The notes: a model not told the origin generated them from the letters alone. A DNA stretch of 56,345 nt from Bacteroides sp. (GCA_021201335.1 JAJQFD010000008.1:1-56345); one strand, 5' to 3'; shown: positions 10,071 through 20,444, numbered from the stretch's first letter. Translations and numbers: made by a program.

Positions 10071-10901
10071 TCATTTTCTTTTAAGATTATAAGTTGCTGT
10101 ATAAAGATATTTACTTAACTCTGTGTCATCTTTAATTCGTTCCATCTCTTCGTAAGAAACCGGTTGACCGATATAAACGTCTACTGTCTTTCCATATTTA
10201 TTAAATAGCTCCGCCGGAATTCGAAGTGTCCTAATTTTCCAACTAATCTGGTCAAGCAGGTAGAAAAAATGAGAATTATAAAAATCAAAGAAAACTGGGT
10301 ATACCGTAGCCCGGGATTTTCGGATGATGCGGATAACTGACTCTTTCCAGTCGTGGTCGTAAATACCCTTTTTGTCTTTTTTGTAAACAGAGATAGCACC
10401 AGCCGGAAAAAATCCCATGGGATGTCCATCCTGCAAATGTGCAAATGAACAACGGATTCCATTCAAATTTTGTAAATTGGCCCCCTGTTGTTCACTATCG
10501 GGTTTTACAGAGACAAAATTATCTTTTAAGGCTTCCACTTTCGTTAAGATACCATTTACCATCACTTTAAAATCCGGTCGGCGGGAAGCAAAAATATCGA
10601 TGAGGATAATTCCGTCAAGAGACCCGATAGAATGGTTGGAAACGGTAACAAAAGTGCCTTCCGGCAAAGTTTCAAGTATTTTATCATTGTGAACCTTATA
10701 CTTTAAATTGATTAAAGGGTCTTTCAGCAGGGAGGCTGTAAAGTCGGCACCTTGTAAATGACAACTGTTATTGTACAGCCGATTTACTTTGTTGATGCAA
10801 AACCATTTAAACATTCGTTTAGCAAGGAATTTTCCAAAGCGGGTTTTAAAAAAGGGGGCTGCATCCTGCAGGTCTTTTATGTTGACGACGAAATTTTTCA
10901 A
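10071..10901 (-). CDS. Glycerol acyltransferase (PlsC/hemolysin-like)
   Basis: 276 residues of the lysophospholipid/glycerol acyltransferase superfamily. The catalytic block NHSIGSLDG gives the H-x4-D motif near residue 92, and a downstream block GFFPAGAIS takes the place of the FPEG motif. The family acylates glycerol phosphate, lysolipids or related acceptors at the membrane; in Bacteroidales this subtype may act on ornithine-type lipids, which is inference. The start at 10901 is a TTG; no ATG lies close by, and MKNFVVNIKDL is a plausible N-terminus. It converges on the MreB-like gene. Confidence 0.75.
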   Translation of the reverse strand: MKNFVVNIKDLQDAAPFFKTRFGKFLAKRMFKWFCINKVNRLYNNSCHLQGADFTASLLKDPLINLKYKVHNDKILETLPEGTFVTVSNHSIGSLDGIILIDIFASRRPDFKVMVNGILTKVEALKDNFVSVKPDSEQQGANLQNLNGIRCSFAHLQDGHPMGFFPAGAISVYKKDKKGIYDHDWKESVIRIIRKSRATVYPVFFDFYNSHFFYLLDQISWKIRTLRIPAELFNKYGKTVDVYIGQPVSYEEMERIKDDTELSKYLYTATYNLKRK

Positions 10902-11185
10902 AATCTATTCAATCTTTTATATAATCTAATACAGGTTCTACTTATGTAAGCAAGTTTAACTTTAAAGAGGAAATATACCATATTCTTTTTTTACGGTATA
11001 ATAATTTTCAGTAAAATTAATATATTAATTATACAATTTTCTCATCGATTTGTTTACCCAAATGGTTAAATTTTCCTCGGGAAAAAGAAAAAAAGAACAT
11101 AATCCGTCCGTAAAGGGTCGTAACATCCCGGTGAAATTGTGGGATATTTGCACTCAGGAAAGTAATAACAAATAATCCAAATAAT

Positions 11186-13039
11186 ATGATGAAGAAGGAA
11201 GAACAACAAAATCAACCCCGCAGAAATAATCCATATTTTGGTTTCTTTTTGGGGATTCTCCTAATTATGTTTCTTAACGGACTGGTATTTCCACGGTTAT
11301 TGGAACAACAAATAGTGAATACCGACTATGGAACCTTTATCAGTTTGGTTGACGGAGGAAAAATAAAACAAGTGAAAATAGAGGAGAATAGAATTTATTT
11401 CTCGGCTTTGAATGAAGAAAGCAAAGAAGTCACTTATCAAACCGGTGCTATCAATGATTCGGAATTAGTGGATCGTTTACTGAAAGCAGAAAGCCCTAAT
11501 GAAAACGGTAAAATTGTCTTTACCAAAACGATTCCACGGGAAAGTTCTCCTATCCTTAATTTCCTGTTGATGTGGGTTCTTCCCGGATTCTTGTTTTATA
11601 TTTTCTGGAGACAGATCAGTAAGATGATGCAGACACGTATGTCCGATGGAGGGAATGTTATGTCATTCGGCAAAAGCGGAGCCAAGATTTATGCCGAGTC
11701 GGAAGTGAAAACTACCTTTGCCGATGTTGCCGGACAGGAAGAAGGAAAAGAAGCATTGGCCGAAATCGTAGATTTTTTACATAATCCGGAGAAATATACT
11801 TCTATCGGTGCCAGCCTACCGAAAGGAGCCTTGCTTGTGGGCCCTCCGGGAACGGGTAAAACACTCATTGCGCGTGCTGTTGCAGGAGAAGCCAAAGTGC
11901 CTTTCTTTTCAATCTCTGGATCAGAATTCGTACAAATGTTTGTGGGAATGGGAGCAGCTAAAGTGAGAGACCTCTTTAAACAAGCCACTGAAAAAGCACC
12001 TTGTATTATTTTCATTGATGAAATAGATGCTATAGGTAAAAAACGGGATAATGCTTTTGGTGGTGGCAATGATGAGCGGGAGCAAACGCTTAATCAGTTG
12101 CTTACGGAAATGGATGGATTTGATGGAAGAAAGGGGGTCGTAATACTGGCTGCCACCAATCGACCGGAAATTCTGGATAAGGCTTTGTTTCGTCCCGGGC
12201 GTTTTGATCGCCGTATTCAGATGGAACTTCCGGATCTGGAAGGACGCAAGGCCATTCTCGAGGTTCATCTGAAAAAGGTAAAGCATGAAAAAGTAAATCT
12301 GGATATCGTTGCCCGTGCCACAGCAGGAACCTCCGGTGCCGAATTAGCAAATATCGTAAATGAAGCAGCATTGAAAGCGGTAAGGATGGGAAGAAATAAG
12401 ATAACAACCAATGACTTGGAAGAATGTGTAGAGGTGGTTATTGCCGGGGCACAGAAAAAAGGAAAAGTTATTTCGGAAAAGGAAAAGAAAATCATTGCTT
12501 ACCATGAAATCGGACATGCGATGGTAGCAGCCAAGCAAACCAACTCGGCTCCGGTTCATAAAATAACCATTGTGCCGCGTACTTCGGGAGCTTTGGGTTA
12601 TACGATGCAAGTTGATTCGGGAGAACAGAATCTGATGTCCAAAGAAGAAATGCTCAACCGGATAGCTACATTAACAGGCGGACGTGCAGCAGAGGAAATA
12701 ATTTGTGAAACTGTCACCACTGGAGCGTCAAATGATATTGAACAAGCTACTAAAATAGCCCGGGCTATGGTGACGCGTTACGGAATGAGTGAGAAATACG
12801 ATATGATGGGACTTGAAACAACGAACAATGCTTATCTAGGAGGTGATTCATCATTGACTTGTTCAGCTGATACAGCTGCTGAAGTTGACAGTGAGGTTTT
12901 ACAAATAATAAAGAATGCACATTCAAAAGCAGCCCGCCTCATTACGGAAAATATAGAGAAAATGCATCAAACGGCTGGTTTCTTGCTCGAAAAAGAAACT
13001 ATAACCGGCGATGAATTCATGGAAATATTGAATAAATAG
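11186..13039 (+). CDS. ftsH: ATP-dependent zinc metalloprotease FtsH
   Basis: 617 residues. Two N-terminal TM helices (about 18-36 and 123-140) enclose a periplasmic domain. The AAA+ domain has Walker A GPPGTGKT (219-226), Walker [11 protein letters not shown] and the second region of homology [19 protein letters not shown]. The peptidase domain has the zinc motif HEIGH (440-444) and the distal ligand region [11 protein letters not shown]. FtsH is a membrane-anchored hexamer that extracts and degrades membrane and regulatory proteins. It is at the short end for the family, with almost no C-terminal extension, and has Ile where HEAGH is usual. The ATG at 11186 is the first possible start. Confidence 0.93.
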   Translation: MMKKEEQQNQPRRNNPYFGFFLGILLIMFLNGLVFPRLLEQQIVNTDYGTFISLVDGGKIKQVKIEENRIYFSALNEESKEVTYQTGAINDSELVDRLLKAESPNENGKIVFTKTIPRESSPILNFLLMWVLPGFLFYIFWRQISKMMQTRMSDGGNVMSFGKSGAKIYAESEVKTTFADVAGQEEGKEALAEIVDFLHNPEKYTSIGASLPKGALLVGPPGTGKTLIARAVAGEAKVPFFSISGSEFVQMFVGMGAAKVRDLFKQATEKAPCIIFIDEIDAIGKKRDNAFGGGNDEREQTLNQLLTEMDGFDGRKGVVILAATNRPEILDKALFRPGRFDRRIQMELPDLEGRKAILEVHLKKVKHEKVNLDIVARATAGTSGAELANIVNEAALKAVRMGRNKITTNDLEECVEVVIAGAQKKGKVISEKEKKIIAYHEIGHAMVAAKQTNSAPVHKITIVPRTSGALGYTMQVDSGEQNLMSKEEMLNRIATLTGGRAAEEIICETVTTGASNDIEQATKIARAMVTRYGMSEKYDMMGLETTNNAYLGGDSSLTCSADTAAEVDSEVLQIIKNAHSKAARLITENIEKMHQTAGFLLEKETITGDEFMEILNK

Positions 13040-13150
13040 TTGTAAGAACTCCTCTTTAATGAGTTTATACGATTCGTTATTTAAATGACTATCAATGAAA
13101 GATCTATAAATAACTCAAAGTAGTAATTACTTGCGATCAGGACGGGTCAG

Positions 13151-13417
13151 AGTATGAGACTTGTGTAGCATCCATGGTAAAGAAAAGCAAAAAAGTAACT
13201 CCTGTAATATGCTTATATTCAGAATCATATATAAAAGGTATGAGACTAATGATACTTTCTTGAAATAATTCTTTTATGAGATAGGTTAAGTAGAGAATAG
13301 ATTATTCCAAAGAAGAAGTTCTTTTAAGTACTGGGTGAGGTAGGATTTGCATCAAATGCTACCGGAATTTAAGGCAAATTGAATAAGGTTTTTCCTAATC
13401 TTCCGGTAGCTTTATCA
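13151..13417 (+). repeat. Dispersed non-coding repeat, copy 1
   Basis: This stretch matches the reverse complement of 34932-35199 over its whole length, by eye about 75% identity. Three exact anchor blocks occur in the same order with nearly the same spacing: 18 nt at 13209-13226, 17 nt at 13313-13329 and 18 nt at 13374-13391. No coding frame is open through it. Copy 1 has a 9-bp inverted repeat (GCTACCGGA at 13358, TCCGGTAGC at 13402) that is not kept in copy 2. No flanking target duplication is obvious. It fills most of the 496-bp gap between ftsH and the next gene. Confidence 0.85.
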
Positions 13418-13535
13418 ACTACAGATATGAATTAGCATTCATAAAGAATAATATAAACGAATGGGGATGATGTACTTATAATAACTATAGTTTTTGTCTC
13501 AGTTCGTTACTTGGATTACAATAAATAAATCTCCG

Positions 13536-13841
13536 ATGAGAATAGCCGTTTTTATAGATGATATATACCTGATACACCTTATGGAAGAGGTCAAACATAT
13601 TTTTTTGTTTGATGTGGATGATGGTGTAATTATCGCATTAGGAGAAGAGTTAATAAAAATAAAGGATATAAATTATATCTGTTTATGGTTGTTAGGAAAA
13701 CGTGCGGAAACAGTTTATTATGATAATTTCACGGAAACGGAAAGAATGATACTGGAGAAATCAGGGATAACTGTAAAATCAATGAATGAAATCCGGACTA
13801 ATCCAGTATTGCATGCATTAGTAATCAAGTCGGGAAGTTAG
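13536..13841 (+). CDS. Small protein resembling NifX/NifB iron-molybdenum cofactor-binding domain
   Basis: 101 residues from the ATG at 13536 (MRIAVFIDD); the frame opens earlier at a TTG but the domain pattern begins here. The layout resembles the dinitrogenase FeMo-cofactor-binding domain (NifX type): an N-terminal strand M-I-A-V-F, a strand VKHIFLFDVDDG, then CLWLLGKRAETVYYDN and a helix before the final strand. Such small proteins occur in many anaerobes without nitrogenase and are of unknown role. I see no nitrogenase or other cofactor genes here. Its end overlaps the convergent AraC gene by 4 bp. Confidence 0.5.
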   Translation: MRIAVFIDDIYLIHLMEEVKHIFLFDVDDGVIIALGEELIKIKDINYICLWLLGKRAETVYYDNFTETERMILEKSGITVKSMNEIRTNPVLHALVIKSGS

Positions 13842-14710
13842 TTGTTTCTATATTCCAGAGGAGTCATACCCACATATTGTTTAAAGAAACGACCAAAGAA
13901 AGAAGGATTGGGAAAATTCAATTCTTCTGATATTTGCAATATAGTGTGATCCGTAGTTTTCAGTCTCTTTTTCGCTTCAATAATTACCGCTTCATTAATC
14001 CAGTTAAGTATGGAGTGACCAGTTACCTTTTTAATAGCCATCGATAAATATTTGGGAGTGAGCGAAAGTTTTTCTGCATAAAAAGCAACACTTCTTTCGT
14101 GGATGTAATGTTCGATTAGTAACCTGAAAAACTCTTCAGTTAAAGCTTCTTGCCGGGAGAGAAATGGTGATTGAATTACCGGAGAAGCTTCGTATAAGTA
14201 ACCTATTTGCATCAAGAGGGCATAGATAAATCCACTTGTCATTAAATCCCTGTAAGGATTAAGCTCATTGTGATGATGTTTCGCAATCAATGAATGTATT
14301 TCAAGAATGTCATGTATAGCATCCTTCTTTACTTTCTGGGTAGGAGAAGAATCGATCTTTTTTAAAAGATCGAAATTCTTCGGCAGAGGCAATCGGATTA
14401 TAAAATCAGCGGAAAGAAATAAGGTTTCAATCAGTAAATCATTGGATTCCCGTATCAGTTTAAATATCTGGTCGGGCAGAATCGTAAAGATTTCATTTTC
14501 CGAAATTTCGTAAGTACGATAGTTTATCTTAAATTGTGCATTTCCTTTTAAACATACTCCAAAAACAAATCCATTAAAGATGAGAGCTTGTTCCAGGGGC
14601 TGACCCTTTGGAATCTCCGATGAGTCCACCAATACAAAGTTTTTGATGGCATAATCATCAGATATATGTTTGATGGTATCATTCTGCTTTTTAAGTAAAA
14701 TCTTATTCAT
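13838..14710 (-). CDS. AraC family transcriptional regulator
   Basis: 290 residues. An N-terminal cupin-like domain is followed by a C-terminal AraC double helix-turn-helix (SLTPKYLSMAIKKVTG, then ISEELNFPNPSFFGRFFKQ and VGMTPLEYR). It is a paralogue of the regulator at 2101-2979. It is divergent from the calycin-like protein gene starting at 14944, with 233 bp between the starts, so that gene or the nearby SDR is the likely target; this is inferred from position. ATG at 14710. Confidence 0.85.
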   Translation of the reverse strand: MNKILLKKQNDTIKHISDDYAIKNFVLVDSSEIPKGQPLEQALIFNGFVFGVCLKGNAQFKINYRTYEISENEIFTILPDQIFKLIRESNDLLIETLFLSADFIIRLPLPKNFDLLKKIDSSPTQKVKKDAIHDILEIHSLIAKHHHNELNPYRDLMTSGFIYALLMQIGYLYEASPVIQSPFLSRQEALTEEFFRLLIEHYIHERSVAFYAEKLSLTPKYLSMAIKKVTGHSILNWINEAVIIEAKKRLKTTDHTILQISEELNFPNPSFFGRFFKQYVGMTPLEYRNN

Positions 14711-14860
14711 AACTCAGCAGAGGAATGTTATTAACTACCTATTATTGGTTATTCGGTTTACGGAGCTAAAATACAGTTTTTTACAGGTTTATCGTATTGG
14801 TAAAGCTTTTTTCTTAAAAAAGAATTTTAGTTCGGCTCATTAAATACTTAGGTATAGGTA

Positions 14861-14891
14861 TTGTTATTGCTTTATTTGTAAATTACTTTTG
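14861..14891 (+). promoter_or_regulatory. Promoter of the calycin-like protein gene
   Basis: -33 TTG at 14861-14863 and -7 TACTTTTG at 14884-14891 with a 20-nt spacer, a good match to the Bacteroidetes promoter. The start codon lies 53 nt downstream at 14944. It is in the region divergent to an AraC gene. Confidence 0.65.
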
Positions 14892-14943
14892 TTGCGGATA
14901 AATATTACTAATAAAAAGACTTTTAAGAATAAACAATTGCATA

Positions 14944-15480
14944 ATGAGAAAGAAGATTTTTGTTTTTGCTACCATGATAGCAATGGGTCTGAGATTAGTT
15001 TCCTGTCCGAGTTATAATGTTTTTATTGAAATGGAACAACCTGTTGCAGAAGTTGTGAGTTTTTTATCCGCAGCGGATGTCGCCGGAAGTTATGTTGGTA
15101 CGCTGGATAAAGTGGTAATGAATGGTGCATCTAAAAACCCATTAGAAAATGTAACCGCAAAAGTTACTGCAAATTCTGATGGAACTTTCAACCTTCAGAT
15201 TACTGCTTTTCAGGTGGGCAAGATGCCGGGAAGTATTGCTGTTGATGCAAAAAATATTAAATTGAATGCCGATAATTCCTTTCGTCAGGATGTGGATAAA
15301 GCGGTAATTTTTACAATGCTGGAAATATCAACTTCTTACAAGGCAACAGGTGTTACTGGTAAATTTACCCCAACTGCTGACGGATATACATTTTCTTTTG
15401 CCCTGGATACAGTGGGTACTGTTCTGGGAATTGATGCAGTAAATGCATCAATCCACTTTACCGGTAAAATGAAAAAGTAA
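14944..15480 (+). CDS. Secreted calycin-like beta-barrel protein
   Basis: 178 residues with an N-terminal signal that contains a Cys near residue 21 (RLVSCPSYN), possibly a lipoprotein signal. The body is all beta and has the repeating pattern of Bacteroidales calycin-like proteins: AADVAGSYVGTLDKVVMNG, then VTAKVTANSDGTFNLQI and a final AVNASIHFTGKM strand. These are thought to bind small hydrophobic ligands at the cell surface or periplasm, without a defined substrate. It has its own promoter (14861-14891) and bidirectional terminator (15480-15509). Confidence 0.7.
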   Translation: MRKKIFVFATMIAMGLRLVSCPSYNVFIEMEQPVAEVVSFLSAADVAGSYVGTLDKVVMNGASKNPLENVTAKVTANSDGTFNLQITAFQVGKMPGSIAVDAKNIKLNADNSFRQDVDKAVIFTMLEISTSYKATGVTGKFTPTADGYTFSFALDTVGTVLGIDAVNASIHFTGKMKK

Positions 15481-15509
15481 AAAAACGAGGGGCATTGCCC
15501 CTTATTTTT
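15480..15509 (+). terminator. Bidirectional terminator
   Basis: Stem AGGGGC / GCCCCT at 15488-15502 with the loop ATT. A T run follows on the plus strand (15505-15509) and an A run precedes it (T run on the minus strand), so it can end both the calycin-like gene and the convergent GNAT gene. Confidence 0.8.
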
Positions 15510-15525
15510 GTTTTGTCAGGACAAA

Positions 15526-15966
15526 TTATTCTTTTGGATTATATACCATCGGCACAAATATCAGCCCATCTCTGGTTTGTACTGTATCAGTTTCTCTAAA
15601 ACCTAATCTCTTGTACACCTTTACAGCATAGGTAGAAGAATTTACAGTAATGCATAAGGGTCCTGATTGGCTAATTACGTACTGAAATAATCGACGGCCA
15701 ACACCTTTTCCATGATACGCTTTCTCAACAAAGAAGAGAGAAACATGTCTTCCCTTATTCTTCATGGCAAGTACGCCAATGATTTTGTCATTTTCAATGG
15801 CACCGTATATGTTTAAATCGTTTATTAGTGGTTTACTACTAAGAAAGTCAGTAAAAGTTTTTAAGCCTTCATCATCGAAGTCGTCAGATCCACATTCCAT
15901 AAACACCCGTAAGGATAGCTGCATTGCTTCGTCAATTTCTGTGGTCAATAGTTTCCTTATCTCCAT
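15526..15966 (-). CDS. GNAT family N-acetyltransferase
   Basis: 146 residues with the GNAT fold: a helix with acidic residues (EIDEAMQLSLRVFMECG), the central strand IIGVLAMKNKGRHVSLFFVEKAYHGKGVGRRLF, in which GKGVGRRL matches the acetyl-CoA pyrophosphate loop (Q/RxxGxG/A), and the C-terminal YKRLGFRETD motif. Substrate unknown; single-gene unit converging on the calycin-like gene. I took the ATG at 15966 rather than the TTG three codons upstream. Confidence 0.8.
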   Translation of the reverse strand: MEIRKLLTTEIDEAMQLSLRVFMECGSDDFDDEGLKTFTDFLSSKPLINDLNIYGAIENDKIIGVLAMKNKGRHVSLFFVEKAYHGKGVGRRLFQYVISQSGPLCITVNSSTYAVKVYKRLGFRETDTVQTRDGLIFVPMVYNPKE

Positions 15967-16214
15967 ATTCTTCAAAATATATTAATTGATAAAAGTATAG
16001 AAAAGATAACTCAAATTCAAGATAAATTCCGTATATTACTTTTATGAAGTAATAATTATTATAAAAAGAACCGTAATACCTACTTATTATAAGCAAGAGT
16101 AATGTTTGCTGAAAAGATAACTGTTGTTAAATACCTGAACCTCTTTTATTTAGCTTCTGTTATTTATATAAAATCGATTTAAAACGGATTTTTATAATCT
16201 CTAAAAAAATAACT

Positions 16215-16970
16215 ATGGGAATATTGGAAGGAAAAGTAGCTCTGGTAACCGGAGCTGGATCAGGATTTGGCAGAGCCATGTCTTTATTATATGCACAGGA
16301 AGGTGCAAAAGTTTTAGTAACAGACATTGCAGCAGAAAGCGGAGAAGAAACCGCTGATATGATTGAGAAAAAAGGAGGAAAAGCAGTCTTTATCAAGTCG
16401 GATGTATCTAAACCTGAAGATTGTGAAAAGGCAGTAAAAGAAGCAGTAAAAGCTTTCGGCCAATTGAATGTTGCTTTCAACAATGCCGGAATAGGAGGCG
16501 CCAACGCACCTATTGGAGAATATCCAATTGAAGACTGGGATAAAGTGATTAAAATTAATCTATCGAGTGTTTTTTATGGGATGCATTATCAGATTCCGCA
16601 AATGTTGGAAAATGGAGGCGGAGTGATCGTTAATATGTCTTCTATATTAGGCCAGGTTGGTTTTGCCGGTTCATGTGCATATGTGGCTGCTAAACATGGG
16701 GTTGTGGGTTTAACAAAGAATGTGGCATTGGAGTATGGCTCGCGGAATATTCGTGCCAATGCCGTAGGTCCCGGTTTTGTGGAAACACATTTAACTGATA
16801 AACTGACACATGATAGAGAGAAATACGATTTCTTGGTAGCGAAGCACCCTATGTGCCGGTTAGGCAAGGTCGATGAAATTGTCGATCTCGTGCTATGGTT
16901 AAGCAGTGATCGTGCTTCTTTCTGTAATGGCGGATACTATCCGGTGGATGGCGGATATCTGGCCAAATAA
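16215..16970 (+). CDS. Short-chain dehydrogenase/reductase (SDR)
   Basis: 251 residues, the classical SDR length. The NAD(P) fingerprint TGAGSGFG is at about residues 12-19, the NNAG motif follows, and the catalytic set is Ser (VNMSSILG), Tyr and Lys (YVAAKHG). The acidic residue after the second strand (LVTDIAAES) suggests NAD preference. The ending GYYPVDGGYLAK is typical of glucose-1-dehydrogenase/3-oxoacyl reductase-like SDRs. Substrate cannot be read from the sequence. The gene stands alone, with a terminator just downstream. Confidence 0.87.
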   Translation: MGILEGKVALVTGAGSGFGRAMSLLYAQEGAKVLVTDIAAESGEETADMIEKKGGKAVFIKSDVSKPEDCEKAVKEAVKAFGQLNVAFNNAGIGGANAPIGEYPIEDWDKVIKINLSSVFYGMHYQIPQMLENGGGVIVNMSSILGQVGFAGSCAYVAAKHGVVGLTKNVALEYGSRNIRANAVGPGFVETHLTDKLTHDREKYDFLVAKHPMCRLGKVDEIVDLVLWLSSDRASFCNGGYYPVDGGYLAK

Positions 16971-16991
16971 ATATTAAATATATTCTAATGG

Positions 16992-17026
16992 TTGTTATCC
17001 TGAACTACTCAAGCTCAGGATAACAA
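16992..17026 (+). terminator. Hairpin terminator between SDR and the convergent operon
   Basis: A perfect 12-bp stem (TTGTTATCCTGA at 16992-17003, TCAGGATAACAA at 17015-17026) with an 11-nt loop and TTTT after it. It lies between convergent genes and could serve both. The ATCCTGA arm recurs in the hairpin at 21737-21797. Confidence 0.7.
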
Positions 17027-17035
17027 TTTTATGTT

Positions 17036-19311
17036 TTACCAAAGATTCTGAAGTGCCAGGCTGTAATCCTGTAAAAGATCACATCGTTGGACAAAATAAT
17101 TATACTCCTCCTGATTTGCGTTAAACAGAAGTTTATTATAAAGTTCCCGTTGTTTGCTTTGCCAGTTTAATTTGGTTTGCCATTTTCCATCTTGCCATTC
17201 ATGAAAGAAACATTTATCCTCACTCACGTGTGCTTGTGCGAAAATACTTTTTGCTTTTATGCCGGGAGTCACAGCAAAAACTTCTGCTTTTGTGAAATAA
17301 TCCTTTGCTAACATACTCAGCGTGTCCATTTGTTTACTTGCTTCCAGTAGGCCGTTTTCTCCACCACCGTATAAAGAACCTTTTCCATAATGTGTAATGG
17401 CCCAGAGCTTTCCCTGATAGGATGCATGAAACAATCTGGTAGCATACTCATATAATAACACGCTTTTTTCGACCAGACTTGGACAGGAATCTATCTGTTT
17501 TTTATCGCAATCATTTTTTTGCAATAATGGAGTTTATTGTTATATTTTCCTTTAAAATCTTTTCGATCGATATTGATCCAATTGCTATAGGGAGAGGGAT
17601 GATAATCCCAGATATCGGTTGTTTCGTCTTTATCTACTAAATAGCTGAATATATTCTGACGGGACAGAAACTCATTGCTGATATTTTCGAGATAGGGTAT
17701 TGCTTCTTCAAAGTTAGCAGTACGAATATACTTGGTGGCAATCAGTTCGCTGTAATAACTTTCATCCCGGTAACATTTCTCCGCCACAAATTTATCCAGA
17801 GCAGATTTAGGTCTCCCGAAAAGATATTTTTTGTAAGCGATCACATCCTGGAGTGGAATAGTATCCAAGTGACAAAAAACAGAAGATGAATAATCATGAT
17901 TCCAGAACCAATCTGTAGTGTCAGCTTTTTGAGTTCGATGCGCAAAGTGCCTGCTTCTGATTTCTGATTTAAGTCCGATCAATCCGCAAACCCGGTTCAT
18001 CTTTCCTTGTTTTTGAAAAGCGGGTAGCCAATGATAGTCTACTAAGCGTTCCAGTACATCGGTATATCGATTCCGGTAATTATAAATTCTTTCTTCATCA
18101 TAAGGAGTCTTTTCAGCCATTTGATAAAGCCATTGAAGCTGTGATAATAGCTTTCGCTCATATTGCCGATTGTATTTGCACAGAACCGCGTCATATAACA
18201 TGCGCAGAACCCGGATATTGTTTTGAGAAGCAATTTCAGCTTTCATAACTTCTGCCTTTTGTAGCATCTTATTTGCCTTCTGATAATTTCCATCCAGGAA
18301 GGTAAGGTAGGAAGCCACTGATTGCCAGTAAGCCGGATCATGAGTTCGCTGCTCCTTAACAATCTTAAGTGCCAGTTGAATTAGTTGCTGGTATGTTTCC
18401 CGATTGTTGGAATAATCTTTCTCATCATACCACGACCAGTATGGATGGGTGATCCATTTTTGGATAGTTGTTTTTTCAGCCCGGCGAATATAGGGGGCAA
18501 TCATTTTGGGAAAATCGGGATATTGCGGTGCAAATTTATAAATAGCCTCAATGGTTTCTACTTCGCTCAGGGGCTTTTCCAACTTTGAAATACACCATTT
18601 CAAACTTACAATGTCATTGGTTTTGGAATAAATAATAGCTGCTTTCTCATATTCCTGTTGATTATAATAGATACTTCCTATATAACATGCGCTCATTTTG
18701 GTAATAGCATCCGCGGGAAGTAGTAATATTTCATTTTCCCAGAGAGACAAACAATTTTCATAGTCAAACATAGAATAGGCGGCTCTCATGGCTTGCAAAA
18801 AGTAGCGGGATTTTAATTTATCGCCTTTATATGCCAAGGCTTCTTTATAAATCTGTTTCAGGTCAATAAATTCCAGATCTTCTTTACTGGGATAATACCA
18901 GGGGTCATAACGTCTGAAACGGCTTTCTTCACATCGTTTAGCGAGAAGTAGGTATTCTAACGCTTCCTTATCATTCCTTTTTATAAGATAATCAAAAAAA
19001 GGATAGCCGGAGGATTTTTCGTTGTGATGCCATTCATCAAAATGCTCATGAATAAATTTCGTTTCTTGCAGGGAAGCTTTGTATACAGCCAAAGAAATAT
19101 CGGATAATTCCACTTTTCCCCCAACGTATTCATACCATTGGCAAATGTTGCCATCCGTATTAACATCTCCAAAAGATGAATTTTCTTCCGGAATAATTTT
19201 GAAAAAGTCATAATCAGCCGGAACCGGATAAAACTCAGGTCCGCAAGCGCGACATGGATCTATGTGGCTTATTATAAGAATACTAAGGATGATATAATGT
19301 CTGTATTTCAT
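17036..19311 (-). CDS. Large secreted helical-repeat protein, frame interrupted
   Basis: Not assigned to a named family. A signal peptide is followed by CGPEFYPVPADYDFF (Cys near residue 23), then a long all-helical region with TPR-like spacing (for example YIGSIYYNQQEYEKAAIIYSK near residue 215). The frame stops at 17491 after a run of seven T on the plus strand (17514-17520). With one more base it continues through the frame ending at 17036, giving about 758 residues. It is the last gene of the LytTR operon and overlaps the gene before it by 29 bp. Likely periplasmic or outer-membrane associated. Function unknown. Confidence 0.65.
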
Positions 19312-20317
19312 GAGATGTATATTTTGAAAGGTTGATAGAATCTAAATGATAGAGAATGATTTCTTTTTCTTTTACTTTTTTATGGTAGCGGTCAATGGCC
19401 GATTTCACCTGCAATAAAACAGGAAAAGAGGAGTTTTCCTGGCGAAGAATATCATCTTTTATCAACCACTTTTGTTCCAGGTAATGAGATTGGGTGACTT
19501 TATATAAGTTGGAATCTATCTTTTCATAATTGTCATTGTTTGGTATTTCTGTCTGCCGGAATAAGGAAAGAAATTTATTATCTCTGAAACCAACTGTCCA
19601 GGAAAAAGTAGGGTAGGCAATAGCTAAAGGTAAATCGTACTTATTTAAGCCGCGAATATAAGGTAGTACATCTGATAAATCCAGGATAGAATTCTTTGCC
19701 TGTTTGTTTCTGAGATTTCCGGTATTATAACACATGAGTACGCCCTTTTCTACAGGGGGGACCGGTAATGTAAGCTGATGTAAACGAATGGTAGCCGATA
19801 ACTGGATGGAATGATTATTTAGATGAACTTTTGCTTTTTTCAGGAAATCAAAATATTTGTTTTGCGTACTGGGTGTCCAGTCACAATCAAACTGTATTTC
19901 CCGGAGAGAATGGATATTGTTTGTGTCTGCCATTCTTACGATACGCCATACTATTTTAGAAGCTAATTTATCTGTATCGGCCTGTTTCATACACTCATTC
20001 GTAATAAAAACTGTTGGGATTATTTCAACATTCTGTGGAATGGTATCTTTAAATTGAAGGGTACCCACGGGAACCATCCTATAATTCATGCCATCAGTCT
20101 CATAATCTACGTCGAAAAAACGAAGATATATTTTCTTTATCTGATTATCCCGAAGAAATTCTTTTTCATAGTTATTTAAGGTAAATATCGTTTTCCAATA
20201 ATAAACTGCGGGAATAACGGGCATATCCGAAACGTCGGATGTATCTGTTTTTCCCTGCTGGTTACAGCTTGAAATGATAAAAAGAACCAGGCTATAAATA
20301 AGTATCTTGAATTTCAT
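19283..20317 (-). CDS. Lipoprotein, DUF3142-like (TIM-barrel type)
   Basis: 344 residues. The lipoprotein signal peptide ends LFIISSC at residue 18. The body looks like an alpha/beta barrel related to glycoside hydrolases: VYYWKTIFTL, IKKIYLRFFDVDYE, a strand LREIQFDCDWTPSTQNKYFDFL and IQLSATIRLHQL. The IQFDCDWT strand resembles the acidic strand of DUF3142 proteins. The family assignment is from memory of the pattern, so moderate. It overlaps the helical-repeat gene by 29 bp, which suggests coupled translation. Confidence 0.6.
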   Translation of the reverse strand: MKFKILIYSLVLFIISSCNQQGKTDTSDVSDMPVIPAVYYWKTIFTLNNYEKEFLRDNQIKKIYLRFFDVDYETDGMNYRMVPVGTLQFKDTIPQNVEIIPTVFITNECMKQADTDKLASKIVWRIVRMADTNNIHSLREIQFDCDWTPSTQNKYFDFLKKAKVHLNNHSIQLSATIRLHQLTLPVPPVEKGVLMCYNTGNLRNKQAKNSILDLSDVLPYIRGLNKYDLPLAIAYPTFSWTVGFRDNKFLSLFRQTEIPNNDNYEKIDSNLYKVTQSHYLEQKWLIKDDILRQENSSFPVLLQVKSAIDRYHKKVKEKEIILYHLDSINLSKYTSHEIQTLYHP

Positions 20318-20444
20318 TTTTACTGATTTTCAGTAAATTTAAAGAAACTCATTCAGCTGAAAAAACCGGAGATTACTTTTTGTATAAAATCCCTTATTGA
20401 ATGTACGAAATGAAATAATGGAAGTGTATTTAGATAGAGCTAAT

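Noticed and set aside
13358..13410. Conserved RNA hairpin in the dispersed repeat (GCTACCGGA / TCCGGTAGC)
   Set aside because: The stem is perfect in copy 1, but the corresponding arms of copy 2 do not pair, so there is no covariation support.
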